Below are positions 25,210 to 33,599 of a stretch of 64,000 nucleotides of DNA, in pieces. Position 1 is the first letter of the stretch, and the number at the start of each line of letters is the position of its first letter. Both the position numbers and the translations under genes were made by a program. Source of the stretch: Thermomonospora echinospora (GTDB taxonomy: Bacteria > Actinomycetota > Actinomycetes > Streptosporangiales > Streptosporangiaceae); contig NZ_FNVO01000004.1 of NCBI RefSeq assembly GCF_900108175.1, forward strand, positions 248,001 through 312,000, in the 5' to 3' direction. The notes beneath the pieces are model-generated. The model was not told the DNA's origin and did no database searches. It saw only the letters and a program-made list of their open reading frames with translations.

Positions 25210-26496
25210 ATGGTTCAAGGTATCCCGGCGCTGCTGGCGACCCTTGGTGCCTTGGCGGCCACCGGGTTGCTGATCCTTCGCGCCAAGAAAGAACGGCTGC
25301 CATATCTGATCGCCTGGTGCCTGACGATGGGCGGCATCAGCGTCGCGCTGATCGGGATGACCCTGGGCTTCCTGGTCGGCTTCGGCGGCTTCCTGTTCCG
25401 GCTGATGGAGGTCGGGGGCGCGCTGATCGCCCCGGTCTGGCTGGCGCTGGGGATGACGGTGCTGATCGCCGGGGTGATGCAACTACGGTTCGCCTGCTGG
25501 CTGTTCGGCACCTCCTACTCGGTCGTGGCCGTGGTGATCCTGCTGCTGGATCCGCTCAAGGGCTCCTTCGACAAGTCGCTGCCGAATCCGGGCCGTCACT
25601 ACGACTCGCTGCCGCTGCTGCTGATCGACGTCGCCCACGGGGTCGCGGTGATCGCGCTGGTGGCCTGCCTGGTGGTGATCGCGCTGCGGGCCGGCAAGCA
25701 GGACCGTGCGGCCTACGAACTGCTGATGCCGGTGGCGCTGGTGGCGCTGGCCGGAGTCCTGGTGGTCAGCGGCACCCGCGGGTTCCTGCCCGGCTTCCTG
25801 TCCGCCCTGGCGCTGGCCGGCGCCGCCGGGCTGGTGTGGTTCGGCGTCACCCGCATGCTGCCGGAGACCGGGACGGACGAGGACGGCTACGACGAGGAGT
25901 ACCAGGAGGGCGAGTACGACGGCGAGTACGCCGCCGGCTATGACGACGGCTACCACGACCGCGCCCCCGCCGACCAGGGCTACGAGATCCCGACCGGCTA
26001 CGACGAGCAGCCCTACGCCGACCCGGCGGCCACCCAGGTGCAGCCTCCGGCGCACGCCCGGCCACCCGTGCCCCCGCAGGCCAAGCAGCCGCCGCCCCCT
26101 GCGATGCCCCCCGCGATGCCCGCCGGTGCCCGCCTGCCCGCCGGGGAACGGCCGGGCACGCCGCTGTGCGGGCAGATCACCGTCTACACGCTGATGGACG
26201 GCCGTGGCGAGGCGTTCGACCGGCTGGCGGCCGAGGCGGTCCGCGCGGCCCGCGAGGCCGAGCCGGACATCCTGATCTTCACCTGCCACGAGGTGCCGGG
26301 CGCGCCCTCCCAGCGCATCGTCTACCGGCTGTTCCGCGACCAGGCCGCGTTCGCCGAGCACCAGCGGCTGCCGCACGTGCAGCGGTTCGCCGCCGAGTCC
26401 CGGCCCTACGTGGCGGCCACCAACGTGATCGAGCTCAGCCTGACCGCGGGCAAGGTCGTGTCGTTGCCCGCGCCGACCGTCCAGGACTACCCGTGA
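25210..26496 (+). CDS. Seven-helix membrane protein fused to a Tyr-rich linker and a C-terminal ABM-like domain
   Basis: I do not know a named family. The 428-residue protein has about seven transmembrane helices in residues 5-215. A strongly acidic Tyr-rich stretch follows (about 218-275, with repeated G-Y-D, E-Y and D-G-Y steps), then a Pro-rich spacer (about 280-312). The soluble C-terminal domain (ITVYTLMDGRGEAFDRLAAEAVRAA, RIVYRLFRDQAAFAEHQRLPHVQRF) looks like the antibiotic biosynthesis monooxygenase/quinol monooxygenase fold. It is divergent from bldN and overlaps the glutaredoxin gene by 4 bases. A membrane redox or quinone role is possible but unproven. Confidence 0.78.
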   Translation: MVQGIPALLATLGALAATGLLILRAKKERLPYLIAWCLTMGGISVALIGMTLGFLVGFGGFLFRLMEVGGALIAPVWLALGMTVLIAGVMQLRFACWLFGTSYSVVAVVILLLDPLKGSFDKSLPNPGRHYDSLPLLLIDVAHGVAVIALVACLVVIALRAGKQDRAAYELLMPVALVALAGVLVVSGTRGFLPGFLSALALAGAAGLVWFGVTRMLPETGTDEDGYDEEYQEGEYDGEYAAGYDDGYHDRAPADQGYEIPTGYDEQPYADPAATQVQPPAHARPPVPPQAKQPPPPAMPPAMPAGARLPAGERPGTPLCGQITVYTLMDGRGEAFDRLAAEAVRAAREAEPDILIFTCHEVPGAPSQRIVYRLFRDQAAFAEHQRLPHVQRFAAESRPYVAATNVIELSLTAGKVVSLPAPTVQDYP

Positions 26497-26759
26497 CCGA
26501 CTCCGTTCCGGTGACCATCACCCTGCTCGGCAAGCCGGGCTGCCACCTGTGCGACGACGCCCGCGAGGTGATCGTCCGGGTGGCCGCCGACCTCGGCGTG
26601 GCCTGGGAGGAGGAGGACATCACCCGGTCGCCCGAGCTGACCCGGCGGTACTGGGAGCAGATCCCGGTCACTCTGGTCAACGGCGTCCAGCACGACTTCT
26701 GGCGGGTGGACGAGCGGCGGCTGCGCGCCGCCGTCGAGCAGGCCCGGCGCGGCCGCTGA
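26493..26759 (+). CDS. Glutaredoxin-family thiol-disulfide protein
   Basis: The 88-residue protein begins with GTG overlapping the previous stop (GTGA). It has the thioredoxin-fold N-terminus ITLLGKPGCHLCDDARE with a C-x2-C redox pair, and a cis-Pro region EQIPVTLVNG. Proteins of this DUF836-like type precede hemA in mycobacteria (Rv0508 by recollection). The overlap suggests translation is coupled to the membrane ABM fusion, so it may keep that protein's partner reduced (inference). Confidence 0.88.
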   Translation: MTDSVPVTITLLGKPGCHLCDDAREVIVRVAADLGVAWEEEDITRSPELTRRYWEQIPVTLVNGVQHDFWRVDERRLRAAVEQARRGR

Positions 26760-26925
26760 CGGGCCGGTCCGGGCTCGCCCGGAGCCGGGAATGTGTTCCG
26801 TGGGTCACATTCATGCCTGGATGTTTAACCCTTTCCTGTTCTGTCCGGATCCCTCCGCACCCCGGTTGACCTGCGGAGACGTCCTGTCGTACCGGCTGCC
26901 GCCAGGGTGGGGCGGCCGGGGCGGA

Positions 26926-26947
26926 CTTTGTGCGCGTGTTCACAAAG
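26926..26947 (+). promoter_or_regulatory. Rex operator in the rex-hem promoter
   Basis: Seven-base arms CTTTGTG (26926-26932) and CACAAAG (26941-26947) flank an 8-base spacer. This matches the TTGTG-N8-CACAA pattern bound by Rex when the NADH/NAD ratio is low. It sits 117 bp before rex, so it should give autoregulation and NADH-responsive heme synthesis. Confidence 0.9.
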
Positions 26948-26956
26948 GCTTAATCT
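26928..26956 (+). promoter_or_regulatory. rex-hem promoter overlapping the Rex operator
   Basis: TTGTGC (26928-26933), a 17-bp spacer and TAATCT (26951-26956) form a plausible housekeeping promoter. The -35 lies inside the Rex operator, so bound Rex would block polymerase. A leader of about 100 bases precedes the rex GTG. The rest of the 304-bp gap (26760-27063) shows nothing else that I can support. Confidence 0.65.
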
Positions 26957-27063
26957 GATGGACGGCCCGGGGCGGCCAGGCCGGGTCGCAGGGTCCGGCC
27001 GGACCGCCGGCATGGCGGGCCTGGTCAGACACAGTCCTGGCGTCAAGCCCCGAAGAGCAGGCC

Positions 27064-27825
27064 GTGACACGTCGACACAACCGCACCCGCGCCGAGCGCG
27101 GGATTCCCGAAGCCACGGTGGCACGGCTGCCGGTCTACCTGCGTGCGCTGCACAGCCTGCAGGAACGGGGAGTGGCCACCGTCTCCTCCGAGGAGCTCGC
27201 CACCGCGGCCGGCGTCAACTCCGCCAAGCTCCGCAAGGACCTGTCGCACCTGGGCTCGTACGGCACCCGGGGCGTCGGCTACGAGGTGGAGTACCTCGTC
27301 TACCAGATCTCCCGTGAGCTGGGCCTCACCCAGGACTGGGTGGTGGCCATCATCGGGGTCGGCAACCTCGGCCGCGCGCTGGCCGGCTACGGGGGGTTCG
27401 CCTCCCGCGGCTTCCGGGTGGCGGCCCTGCTCGACGCCGATGAGTCCGTCGTGGGCGAACGCATTTCCGGGCTGACCGTCCGGCATATCGACGACCTGGA
27501 AAGCGTTGTCGCCGAGCAGGGGGTCTCCATCGCCGTGCTCGCAACGCCGGCGGCGGCGGCCCAGAGTTTGTGCGATCGTGTAGTGGCGGCGGGCGTGACG
27601 AGCGTCCTCAACTTCGCCCCCGTCGTGCTTTCGGTGCCGGAGGGTGTGGACGTGCGTAAGGTCGATTTGTCGATCGAGTTGCAGATCCTCGCGTTCCACG
27701 AGCAACGCAAGGCCGGCGGACCGGGCGAGGGAGGCTGGGCGGGGGAACTGGACGGCCCCGGCGACCGGCCGCGGGGGGAAGGGCCCCCGGGTACCAAGCA
27801 GTACATAGAGGCGGTTGAGGCATGA
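27064..27825 (+). CDS. rex: Redox-sensing transcriptional repressor Rex
   Basis: Rex binds DNA when NADH is low and releases it when NADH rises. The 253-residue protein has an N-terminal winged helix (PEATVARLPVYLRALHSL, SSEELATAAGVNSAKLRKDLSHLGSYGTRGVGY) and a Rossmann NADH site IIGVGNLGRALAGYGGF, followed by FDAD-like ALLDADES. The C-terminal domain-swap helix includes VDLSIELQILAFHEQ. A disordered Gly-rich tail of about 30 residues is added. The start is GTG 27064. The stop overlaps hemA (ATGA), and a perfect Rex operator lies upstream, as in Streptomyces. Confidence 0.96.
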   Translation: MTRRHNRTRAERGIPEATVARLPVYLRALHSLQERGVATVSSEELATAAGVNSAKLRKDLSHLGSYGTRGVGYEVEYLVYQISRELGLTQDWVVAIIGVGNLGRALAGYGGFASRGFRVAALLDADESVVGERISGLTVRHIDDLESVVAEQGVSIAVLATPAAAAQSLCDRVVAAGVTSVLNFAPVVLSVPEGVDVRKVDLSIELQILAFHEQRKAGGPGEGGWAGELDGPGDRPRGEGPPGTKQYIEAVEA

Positions 27826-29126
27826 CCATCCTGGTGGTCGGGCTCAGCCACCGGAGCGCGCCGGTGGCCATGCTCGAACGTGCGGCCGCGACCGGTGACG
27901 CACTGAACAAACTGTTGCACGAGGTGCACGAGTCGACGCACGTGGCCGAGGCGCTGATCGTGTCGACCTGCAACCGGGTCGAGGTCTACGCCGTCGTGGA
28001 CAAGTTCCACGGCGGCGTCTCCGACATCTCCGAGCTGCTGGCCCGGCACTCCGGGCTGCCGCTGGACGACCTGGCCCGGCACCTGTACGTGCACTACGAG
28101 GACCGCGCCGTCCAGCACGCCTTCTCGGTGGCCTGCGGGCTGGAGTCGATGGTGGTCGGCGAGAGCCAGATCCTCGGCCAGATGCGCGAGGCGTTCAAGC
28201 TGGCCCAGACCGAGGGCACCGTCGGCCGTGACCTGCACGAGCTGATCCAGCAGTCGCTGCGGGTCGGCAAGCGGGCGCACTCGGAGACCGGGGTCGACCA
28301 GGCCGGGGCGTCCCTGGTCAGCGTGGGCCTGAACGTGGCCGAGGGCCACCTGGGCGAGCTGACCGGACGGCGTGCGCTGGTGGTGGGGGCCGGGTCCATG
28401 AGCGGCCTGGCGGTGGCCACCCTGGCCCGCGCCGGGGTCGGCGAGATTGTCGTGGCCAACCGCACCTACGCGCGGGCCGAGCGGCTGGCGGCCGCGGCCG
28501 AGGTGCCCGCCCGGGCGATCGAGCTGACGGACCTGACGGCCGCGCTGGCCGAGGCCGACCTGGTGGTCTCCTGCACCGGCGCCGCCGGCCTGGTGATCAC
28601 CGCCGAGCAGGTCCCGGCGACGGGGGAACGGCGCTTCTTCCTGGACCTGGCGCTGCCGCACGATGTCGACCCGGCCGTTCGTACCCTGCCCGGCGTGGCG
28701 CTGGCCGGGCTGGACGACCTGCGCACCGCCGAGGAGGCCGCCCAGGCGGTCGGCCCCCGGGCGGTCGAGGCGGTGCGCCGGATCGTGGCCGCCGAGGTGG
28801 CCGCGTTCCTGAACGCCGCCCGCGCCGCCGCGGTGGCGCCCACCGTGGTGGCGCTGCGCAGCAAGGCCGCCGAGGTGGTCGAGGCCGAGCTGACCCGGCT
28901 GACGGGACGACTGCCCGCCCTCGACGAGCGGGACCGCGCCGAGATCGCCCAGACCGTACGGCGGGTGGTCGACAAACTGCTGCACGCGCCGACCGTCCGC
29001 GTCAAGGAACTGGCGGCGGCGCCCGGCGGCGACACCTACGCCGTCGCCCTGCGCGAGCTGTTCGACCTGGATCCCAAGGCGCCCGAGGCCGTGGCCCGCC
29101 CGGATATCGAAGGACCCGCATCATGA
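27822..29126 (+). CDS. hemA: Glutamyl-tRNA reductase
   Basis: HemA reduces glutamyl-tRNA to glutamate-1-semialdehyde with NADPH, the first committed step of the C5 heme pathway. In the 434-residue product the nucleophile is Cys50 in VSTCNRVEVY. Other marks are GESQILGQMREAF, the NADPH motif VVGAGSMSGLAVATL, a VANRTYARAERLA strand and the C-terminal dimerisation region. The second Gly of the dinucleotide motif is followed by Ser-Met, as in many actinobacterial enzymes. It is joined to rex and to hemC by ATGA overlaps, so Rex control extends to heme entry. Confidence 0.97.
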   Translation: MTILVVGLSHRSAPVAMLERAAATGDALNKLLHEVHESTHVAEALIVSTCNRVEVYAVVDKFHGGVSDISELLARHSGLPLDDLARHLYVHYEDRAVQHAFSVACGLESMVVGESQILGQMREAFKLAQTEGTVGRDLHELIQQSLRVGKRAHSETGVDQAGASLVSVGLNVAEGHLGELTGRRALVVGAGSMSGLAVATLARAGVGEIVVANRTYARAERLAAAAEVPARAIELTDLTAALAEADLVVSCTGAAGLVITAEQVPATGERRFFLDLALPHDVDPAVRTLPGVALAGLDDLRTAEEAAQAVGPRAVEAVRRIVAAEVAAFLNAARAAAVAPTVVALRSKAAEVVEAELTRLTGRLPALDERDRAEIAQTVRRVVDKLLHAPTVRVKELAAAPGGDTYAVALRELFDLDPKAPEAVARPDIEGPAS

Positions 29127-30055
29127 CCGCACTGCGCCTGGGCACCCGCAAGAGCCTGATGGCGACCACCCAGTCCGGACACGTCGCCGACGTGTTGAGC
29201 CGGCTCACCGGGCATGCCGTGGAGCTGGTCGGGGTAACGACCGAAGGTGATGTCTCCAGGGCCCACCTGGCCCAGATGGGCGGCACGGGAGTCTTCGTCA
29301 GCGCCCTGCGGGACACGATCCTGTCCGGCGAGGTGGACTTCGCCGTGCACTCGCTGAAGGACCTGCCCACTGGACCCGCCGAGGGGATCGCGCTGGCCGC
29401 GGTCTACCGGCGCGACGACCCCCGCGACGCCCTGTGCGGCCCGGCCAAGTTGGCCGACCTGCCGCACGGCGCCCGGGTCGGCACCGGCTCGCCGCGCCGC
29501 GTCGCCCAGTTGCGCGCGCTGCGCCGGGACCTGGAGGTGGTCCCCATCCGCGGCAACGCCGACACCCGGCTGAGCAAGGTGACCGACGGCGAGCTGGACG
29601 CGATCGTGCTGGCGTACGCGGGCCTGGGCCGGATCGGCCGGCGGGAGGCGGTCGCGGAGGTCTTCGACCCCGACGCCATGCTGCCCGCGCCCGGCCAAGG
29701 CGCGCTGGCGCTGGAGTGCCGCGCCGACCGCGCCGACCTGATCGAGCTGCTCGCGACGGTCGACGACCCGGCCACCAGGGCGGCCGTCACCGCCGAGCGC
29801 ACCGTGCTGGCGGTGCTGGAGGCGGGCTGCTCGGCCCCGGTCGGCGCCTACGCCACCGTCGAGGACACCACGGATGTAGAACAGAGCCTGCGCCTGACCG
29901 CGTGCGTCGTCGCCGTCGACGGCAGCCGCCAGGTACGGCTCTCCGCAAGCGGCCACCCGGAGCGGGCCGAGGAGGTCGGGCGCGAGCTGGCGGCCCGGCT
30001 GCTCGCCCAGGGGGCCGATCAGTTGATGGGGGAGCGTCACATTGAGCCCCGCTAG
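29123..30055 (+). CDS. hemC: Porphobilinogen deaminase (hydroxymethylbilane synthase)
   Basis: HemC links four porphobilinogen units into hydroxymethylbilane. The 310-residue product shows the N-terminal LRLGTRKSLMA, HSLKDLPT, GTGSPRRVAQLRALR, IRGNADTRLSKV and Cys236 in LEAGCSAPVGAY, which carries the dipyrromethane cofactor. It overlaps hemA by 4 bases and the bifunctional cobA-hemD gene by 14 bases. Its length is normal. Confidence 0.97.
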   Translation: MTALRLGTRKSLMATTQSGHVADVLSRLTGHAVELVGVTTEGDVSRAHLAQMGGTGVFVSALRDTILSGEVDFAVHSLKDLPTGPAEGIALAAVYRRDDPRDALCGPAKLADLPHGARVGTGSPRRVAQLRALRRDLEVVPIRGNADTRLSKVTDGELDAIVLAYAGLGRIGRREAVAEVFDPDAMLPAPGQGALALECRADRADLIELLATVDDPATRAAVTAERTVLAVLEAGCSAPVGAYATVEDTTDVEQSLRLTACVVAVDGSRQVRLSASGHPERAEEVGRELAARLLAQGADQLMGERHIEPR

Positions 30056-31622
30056 TACCAGCACCGGCGGTACCGCGCCGGGCACCGTCTCGTTCGTCGG
30101 GATGGGCCCAGGGGACCCCGAACTGCTGACCCTGCGAGCCGCGGCCAAGCTCGGCCAGGCCGACACGGTCGTGGTGTCCCGCGCGGCCTGTCCCGCCGGG
30201 CTGCTGTCGCACTGCCGCCAGGACGTGGAGGTCCTGGAGGCCACCGAGGGCGACCCCGTCGCACAGGTCGCCACGGCCGCCCGAGCCGGGCGCAACGTCG
30301 TCCGGCTGTTCCGCGGCGACCCCGGGCTGGCCTGCACGATGGCCGAGGAGGCGGCCGCGTGCGCCGAGGCCGGGCTGCCGTTCGAGATCGTCCCGGGCGT
30401 CTCCTCGGTCACCGGCGTGCCCGGGTACGCGGGCATCCCGCTGACCGACGCGCGCACCCGTGAGGTCCGCGTGATCGACGCGTCCGCGGGCGGCGTCGAC
30501 TGGGAGGACTTCTCCTCCCCGGACGCGACGCTGGTGATCCTCGGCGCCGAGGGCATGGTCGCGGAGGTGGCCAAGGGGCTGATCGCCGCCGGCCGCCCCG
30601 ACTCCACCCCGGCCGCGATGACCAGCCTGGGCACCACCACCGAGCAGGAGACCGTGGTCTCCACGCTGCAGCGCCTGGTCCCCGACACCAAGGGGATGGA
30701 GTCGCCCGCGATGATCATCGTAGGGGACGTGGCGGGCTGGCGGGACCGGCTTTCGTGGTTCGAGACCAAGCCGCTGTTCGGCTGGCGGGTGTTGGTGCCG
30801 CGCACCAAGGAGCAGGCCGCCTCGCTGTCGGAGCGGCTGCGCTCCTACGGGGCGGTGCCCGAGGAGGTGCCGACCATCTCGGTGGAGCCGCCGCGCACCC
30901 CGCAGCAGATGGACCGTGCCGTCAAGGGCCTGGTCACCGGGCGGTACGAGTGGGTGGTGTTCACCTCCACCAACGCGGTGCGGGCCATCCGGGAGAAGTT
31001 CGACGACTACGGCCTGGACGCGCGGGCGTTCGCCGGGCTGAAGGTGGCCGCGGTCGGCGAGCAGACCGCCCGGGCGCTGGTGGAGTTCGGGGTCGCCCCC
31101 GACCTGGTACCCACCGGCCAGCAGTCCGGGGAGGGGCTGGTGGAGGTCTGGCCGCCCTACGACAAGGACCTGGACCCGATCAACCGGGTGCTGCTGCCGC
31201 GCGCCGACATCGCCACCGACGTGCTGATCGCCGGGCTGACCGAGCTGGGCTGGGAGTGCGACGACGTCACCGCCTACCGGACGGTGCGGGCCGCGCCGCC
31301 GCCGCAGCCGATCCGCGAGGCGATCAAGGGCGGCGGGTTCGACGCGGTGCTGTTCACCTCCAGCTCCACCGTCCGCAACCTGATCGGCATCGCCGGCAAG
31401 CCGCACAACGTCACGGTGATCGCGGTGATCGGCCCGCAGACCGCCAAGACCGCGCAGGAGTACGGGCTGCGGGTGGACGTGATGGCCGACCGGCCGTCGG
31501 CGCTGGCGCTGGCCGAGGCGCTGGCCGAGTACGGTGCCAAGCGCAGGGCCGCCCAGATCGAGGCGGGCGACCCGCTCCGCAAGCCGAGCCAGATGCGCCG
31601 CGGCGCCCGCAGACGCAGGTGA
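30042..31622 (+). CDS. Bifunctional uroporphyrinogen-III C-methyltransferase / uroporphyrinogen-III synthase
   Basis: The 526-residue fusion has an N-terminal SUMT (CobA-like) domain at about 10-245 with [15 protein letters not shown] and [16 protein letters not shown], and [21 protein letters not shown] HemD uroporphyrinogen-III synthase domain at about 255-510 contains [17 protein letters not shown] and [15 protein letters not shown]. It closes the macrocycle and also diverts product toward siroheme and cobalamin. Such fusions are usual in actinobacterial hem operons. The start is TTG 30042, which overlaps hemC by 14 bases and follows a GGGGGAG site. The SUMT half has an Ala/Ser-rich strand ([10 protein letters not shown]) where canonical enzymes have the YD motif, so methylation activity is less certain than ring closure. 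Confidence 0.92.
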   Translation: MSPASTSTGGTAPGTVSFVGMGPGDPELLTLRAAAKLGQADTVVVSRAACPAGLLSHCRQDVEVLEATEGDPVAQVATAARAGRNVVRLFRGDPGLACTMAEEAAACAEAGLPFEIVPGVSSVTGVPGYAGIPLTDARTREVRVIDASAGGVDWEDFSSPDATLVILGAEGMVAEVAKGLIAAGRPDSTPAAMTSLGTTTEQETVVSTLQRLVPDTKGMESPAMIIVGDVAGWRDRLSWFETKPLFGWRVLVPRTKEQAASLSERLRSYGAVPEEVPTISVEPPRTPQQMDRAVKGLVTGRYEWVVFTSTNAVRAIREKFDDYGLDARAFAGLKVAAVGEQTARALVEFGVAPDLVPTGQQSGEGLVEVWPPYDKDLDPINRVLLPRADIATDVLIAGLTELGWECDDVTAYRTVRAAPPPQPIREAIKGGGFDAVLFTSSSTVRNLIGIAGKPHNVTVIAVIGPQTAKTAQEYGLRVDVMADRPSALALAEALAEYGAKRRAAQIEAGDPLRKPSQMRRGARRRR

Positions 31623-31659
31623 TGGCGCACCCCCCCGGATTTCGAAGGTACGAGACACC

Positions 31660-32646
31660 ATGACAGCTCGTTTCCCCGTCGCCAGGCCTCGCCGGCTGCG
31701 GCGCACCCCGGCCATGCGCCGGATGGTGGCCCAGACCCGGCTCGCCCCGGCCGACCTGATCCTGCCGATGTTCGTCAAGGAGGGCATCGCCGAGCCGCAG
31801 CCGGTCGCCTCGATGCCCGGGGTCGTCCAGCACACCCCCGACTCGCTCCGCAAGGCCGCGCACGAGGCGGTGGACGCCGGGGTGGGCGGGCTGGTGCTGT
31901 TCGGCGTCCCCGCCGTCAAGGACGGCACGGGCACGGCGGCCGACGACCCGGACGGCATCGTCCAGCGGGCGCTGCGTGACCTGTCGTCCGATCTGGGCGA
32001 GGCCACCGTGCTGATGGCCGACCTGTGCTTGGACGAGTACACCGACCACGGCCACTGCGGCATCCTCACCCCGTCCGGCGAGGTCGACAACGACGCCACG
32101 CTGGAGCGGTACGCCTCGATCGCGGTGGCGCAGGCCGCCGCCGGCGTCCAGGTGGTGGCGCCCAGCGGGATGATGGACGGCCAGGTGGGCGCCATCCGCA
32201 CGGCGCTGGACGAGGCCGGGTACCGCGATGTGGCGATCATGGCGTACTCGGCCAAGTACGCCTCCGCCTACTACGGGCCGTTCCGGGACGCCGCCGAGTG
32301 CGCGCCGCAGTTCGGGGACCGCTCGGCCTACCAGCAGGACCCGGCCAACGCCGACGAGTCGCTGCGCGAGGTCATGCTCGACCTCGACGAGGGCGCCGAC
32401 CTGGTGATGGTCAAGCCCGCCGGCCCCTACCTGGACATCGTCCGCCGGGTGCGCGACGCCGTCGACGTGCCGGTGGCCGCCTACCAGGTCAGTGGCGAGT
32501 ACGCGATGGTCGAGGCGGCCGCCGCGCAGGGCTGGGTGGACCGGGAGCGGGTGATCATGGAGTCGCTGACCGGCATCCGCCGGGCCGGCGCCGACCTGGT
32601 CCTGACCTACTGGGCCACCGAGGTCGCACGGCGCCTCGGGTCCTGA
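31660..32646 (+). CDS. hemB: Delta-aminolevulinic acid dehydratase (porphobilinogen synthase)
   Basis: HemB condenses two aminolevulinate molecules to porphobilinogen. In the 328-residue product the Schiff-base lysines are K199 (YSAKYAS) and K252 (VMVKPAG). The metal loop reads Cys123-Leu-Asp125 and Cys133 ([13 protein letters not shown]). It thus keeps two of the three zinc cysteines and has Asp at the middle one, an intermediate between zinc and magnesium types. The ATG at 31660 has an AAGGT site; the frame upstream is noise. It is 37 bp after the cobA-hemD stop and ends the operon. Its last codons lie in a 23-bp tandem repeat. Confidence 0.96.
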   Translation: MTARFPVARPRRLRRTPAMRRMVAQTRLAPADLILPMFVKEGIAEPQPVASMPGVVQHTPDSLRKAAHEAVDAGVGGLVLFGVPAVKDGTGTAADDPDGIVQRALRDLSSDLGEATVLMADLCLDEYTDHGHCGILTPSGEVDNDATLERYASIAVAQAAAGVQVVAPSGMMDGQVGAIRTALDEAGYRDVAIMAYSAKYASAYYGPFRDAAECAPQFGDRSAYQQDPANADESLREVMLDLDEGADLVMVKPAGPYLDIVRRVRDAVDVPVAAYQVSGEYAMVEAAAAQGWVDRERVIMESLTGIRRAGADLVLTYWATEVARRLGS

Positions 32647-32698
32647 ACGCCCGGCGCCTGGGGTCCTGAGCGCGTGGCGCCTGGGGTCCGGGACGCCC
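32630..32698. repeat. 23-bp tandem repeat, three units, overlapping the hemB end
   Basis: Units at 32630-32652, 32653-32675 and 32676-32698 start with ggcgcct and share most positions. The first unit contains the hemB stop codon. The copies are not multiples of three, so they add no in-frame protein repeat. The remainder of the gap to 32897 holds no clear gene. Confidence 0.85.
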
Positions 32699-32897
32699 GC
32701 CGGGGATCGTCACCTCCGTCCCGTGAGGATCATGCGCACCTAGTCACTTGGTGTCGTTTCCCGGGGTTGGTGCGGCCGCTCGAAATGGCGGCGGCCATTA
32801 TCGGGTAACGGAGGACGGAGGCACCGGCGCGCGCGCCGGCATTCGCGGGCCCCTGGAGGCGACCACCGTCCGGCGGCCCGCCGAACTGGGGGGAGCC

Positions 32898-33560
32898 ATG
32901 ATGCTGGCGGTTTCGGCCAGGCGGCAACGGGCGCGCAGCCGCCTCGGCGCCGCTGCCAAGGAGTACGTGACGCTGGGATGGGCGTGCGCGCCGGGGGCGC
33001 ACGCGCCGGCTGATGGGGACCGGGCCTGTTCGTGCGACCGGATCGGCTGCCCCGCCCCGGGCGCGCATCCGGTGTCGGCGACCTGGGCGCTGCAGGCCAC
33101 CACTGACCCGGCGGCGGTCAAACGCTGGTGGGCCGACGACCCGCGGGCCAACGTCATCCTGCCGACCGGGCGGGTGTTCGACGTCTTCGACGTGCCGGCC
33201 GCGGCGGGGGCCCTGGCGCTGGAGCGGATCGCCGAGCGGTACACCGCCCCCGGCCCCACCAGCCCGGTCGGGCCGGTCGCCGCCGTGGGCGGGGAGCGTC
33301 ACCTGTTCTTCGTGGCCACCCGGGGCGCGCCCGAGGACGAGGACGAGTGGTGGTCGTGCCATCTGGACTGCTCCCCGGAGACCATCGCCGACTCGCCCGG
33401 CCTGCGCTGGCACTGCCGCGAGAGCTACGTGGTCGCGCCCCCGTCCGTGCTGCCGGGAGGGGAGGTCTCCTGGCTGCGCCCGCCGGACGGCTCGCCGCTG
33501 CCCGACCCCGTGCGCGTGCTGGAGATCCTCTCCGACAGTTGCGAGGCCGTGGCCTCCTGA
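32898..33560 (+). CDS. Prim-pol (bifunctional DNA primase/polymerase N-terminal) domain protein
   Basis: The 220-residue protein resembles the N-terminal AEP-type domain of plasmid and phage primases. Visible parts are AKEYVTLGWACAPGAHAP, a cysteine cluster (CSCDRIGCPAPGAHP), TTDPAAVKRWWADDPRANVILPTG, an FDVFDVP segment, and a WHCRESYVVAPPSV strand with the usual basic residues. The catalytic DxD seems altered: the polymerase-type acid pair would sit at VFDVFDVP. Streptomyces has similar stand-alone proteins on the chromosome. The frame opens at 32748, but ATG 32898 with a GGGGGAG site is preferred. The function is unknown, and no mobile genes lie near. Confidence 0.78.
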   Translation: MMLAVSARRQRARSRLGAAAKEYVTLGWACAPGAHAPADGDRACSCDRIGCPAPGAHPVSATWALQATTDPAAVKRWWADDPRANVILPTGRVFDVFDVPAAAGALALERIAERYTAPGPTSPVGPVAAVGGERHLFFVATRGAPEDEDEWWSCHLDCSPETIADSPGLRWHCRESYVVAPPSVLPGGEVSWLRPPDGSPLPDPVRVLEILSDSCEAVAS

Positions 33561-33566
33561 CGCCGC

Positions 33567-33599
33567 GACCGGCCCGGGGCGCGCCCCCGGGCCCCGGTC
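33567..33599. terminator. Imperfect hairpin between converging prim-pol and kinase genes
   Basis: GACCGG and a complementary CCGGTC arm with a GC-rich inner stem form a long hairpin with a small bulge across the 37-bp gap. It could end both transcripts. Confidence 0.5.
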
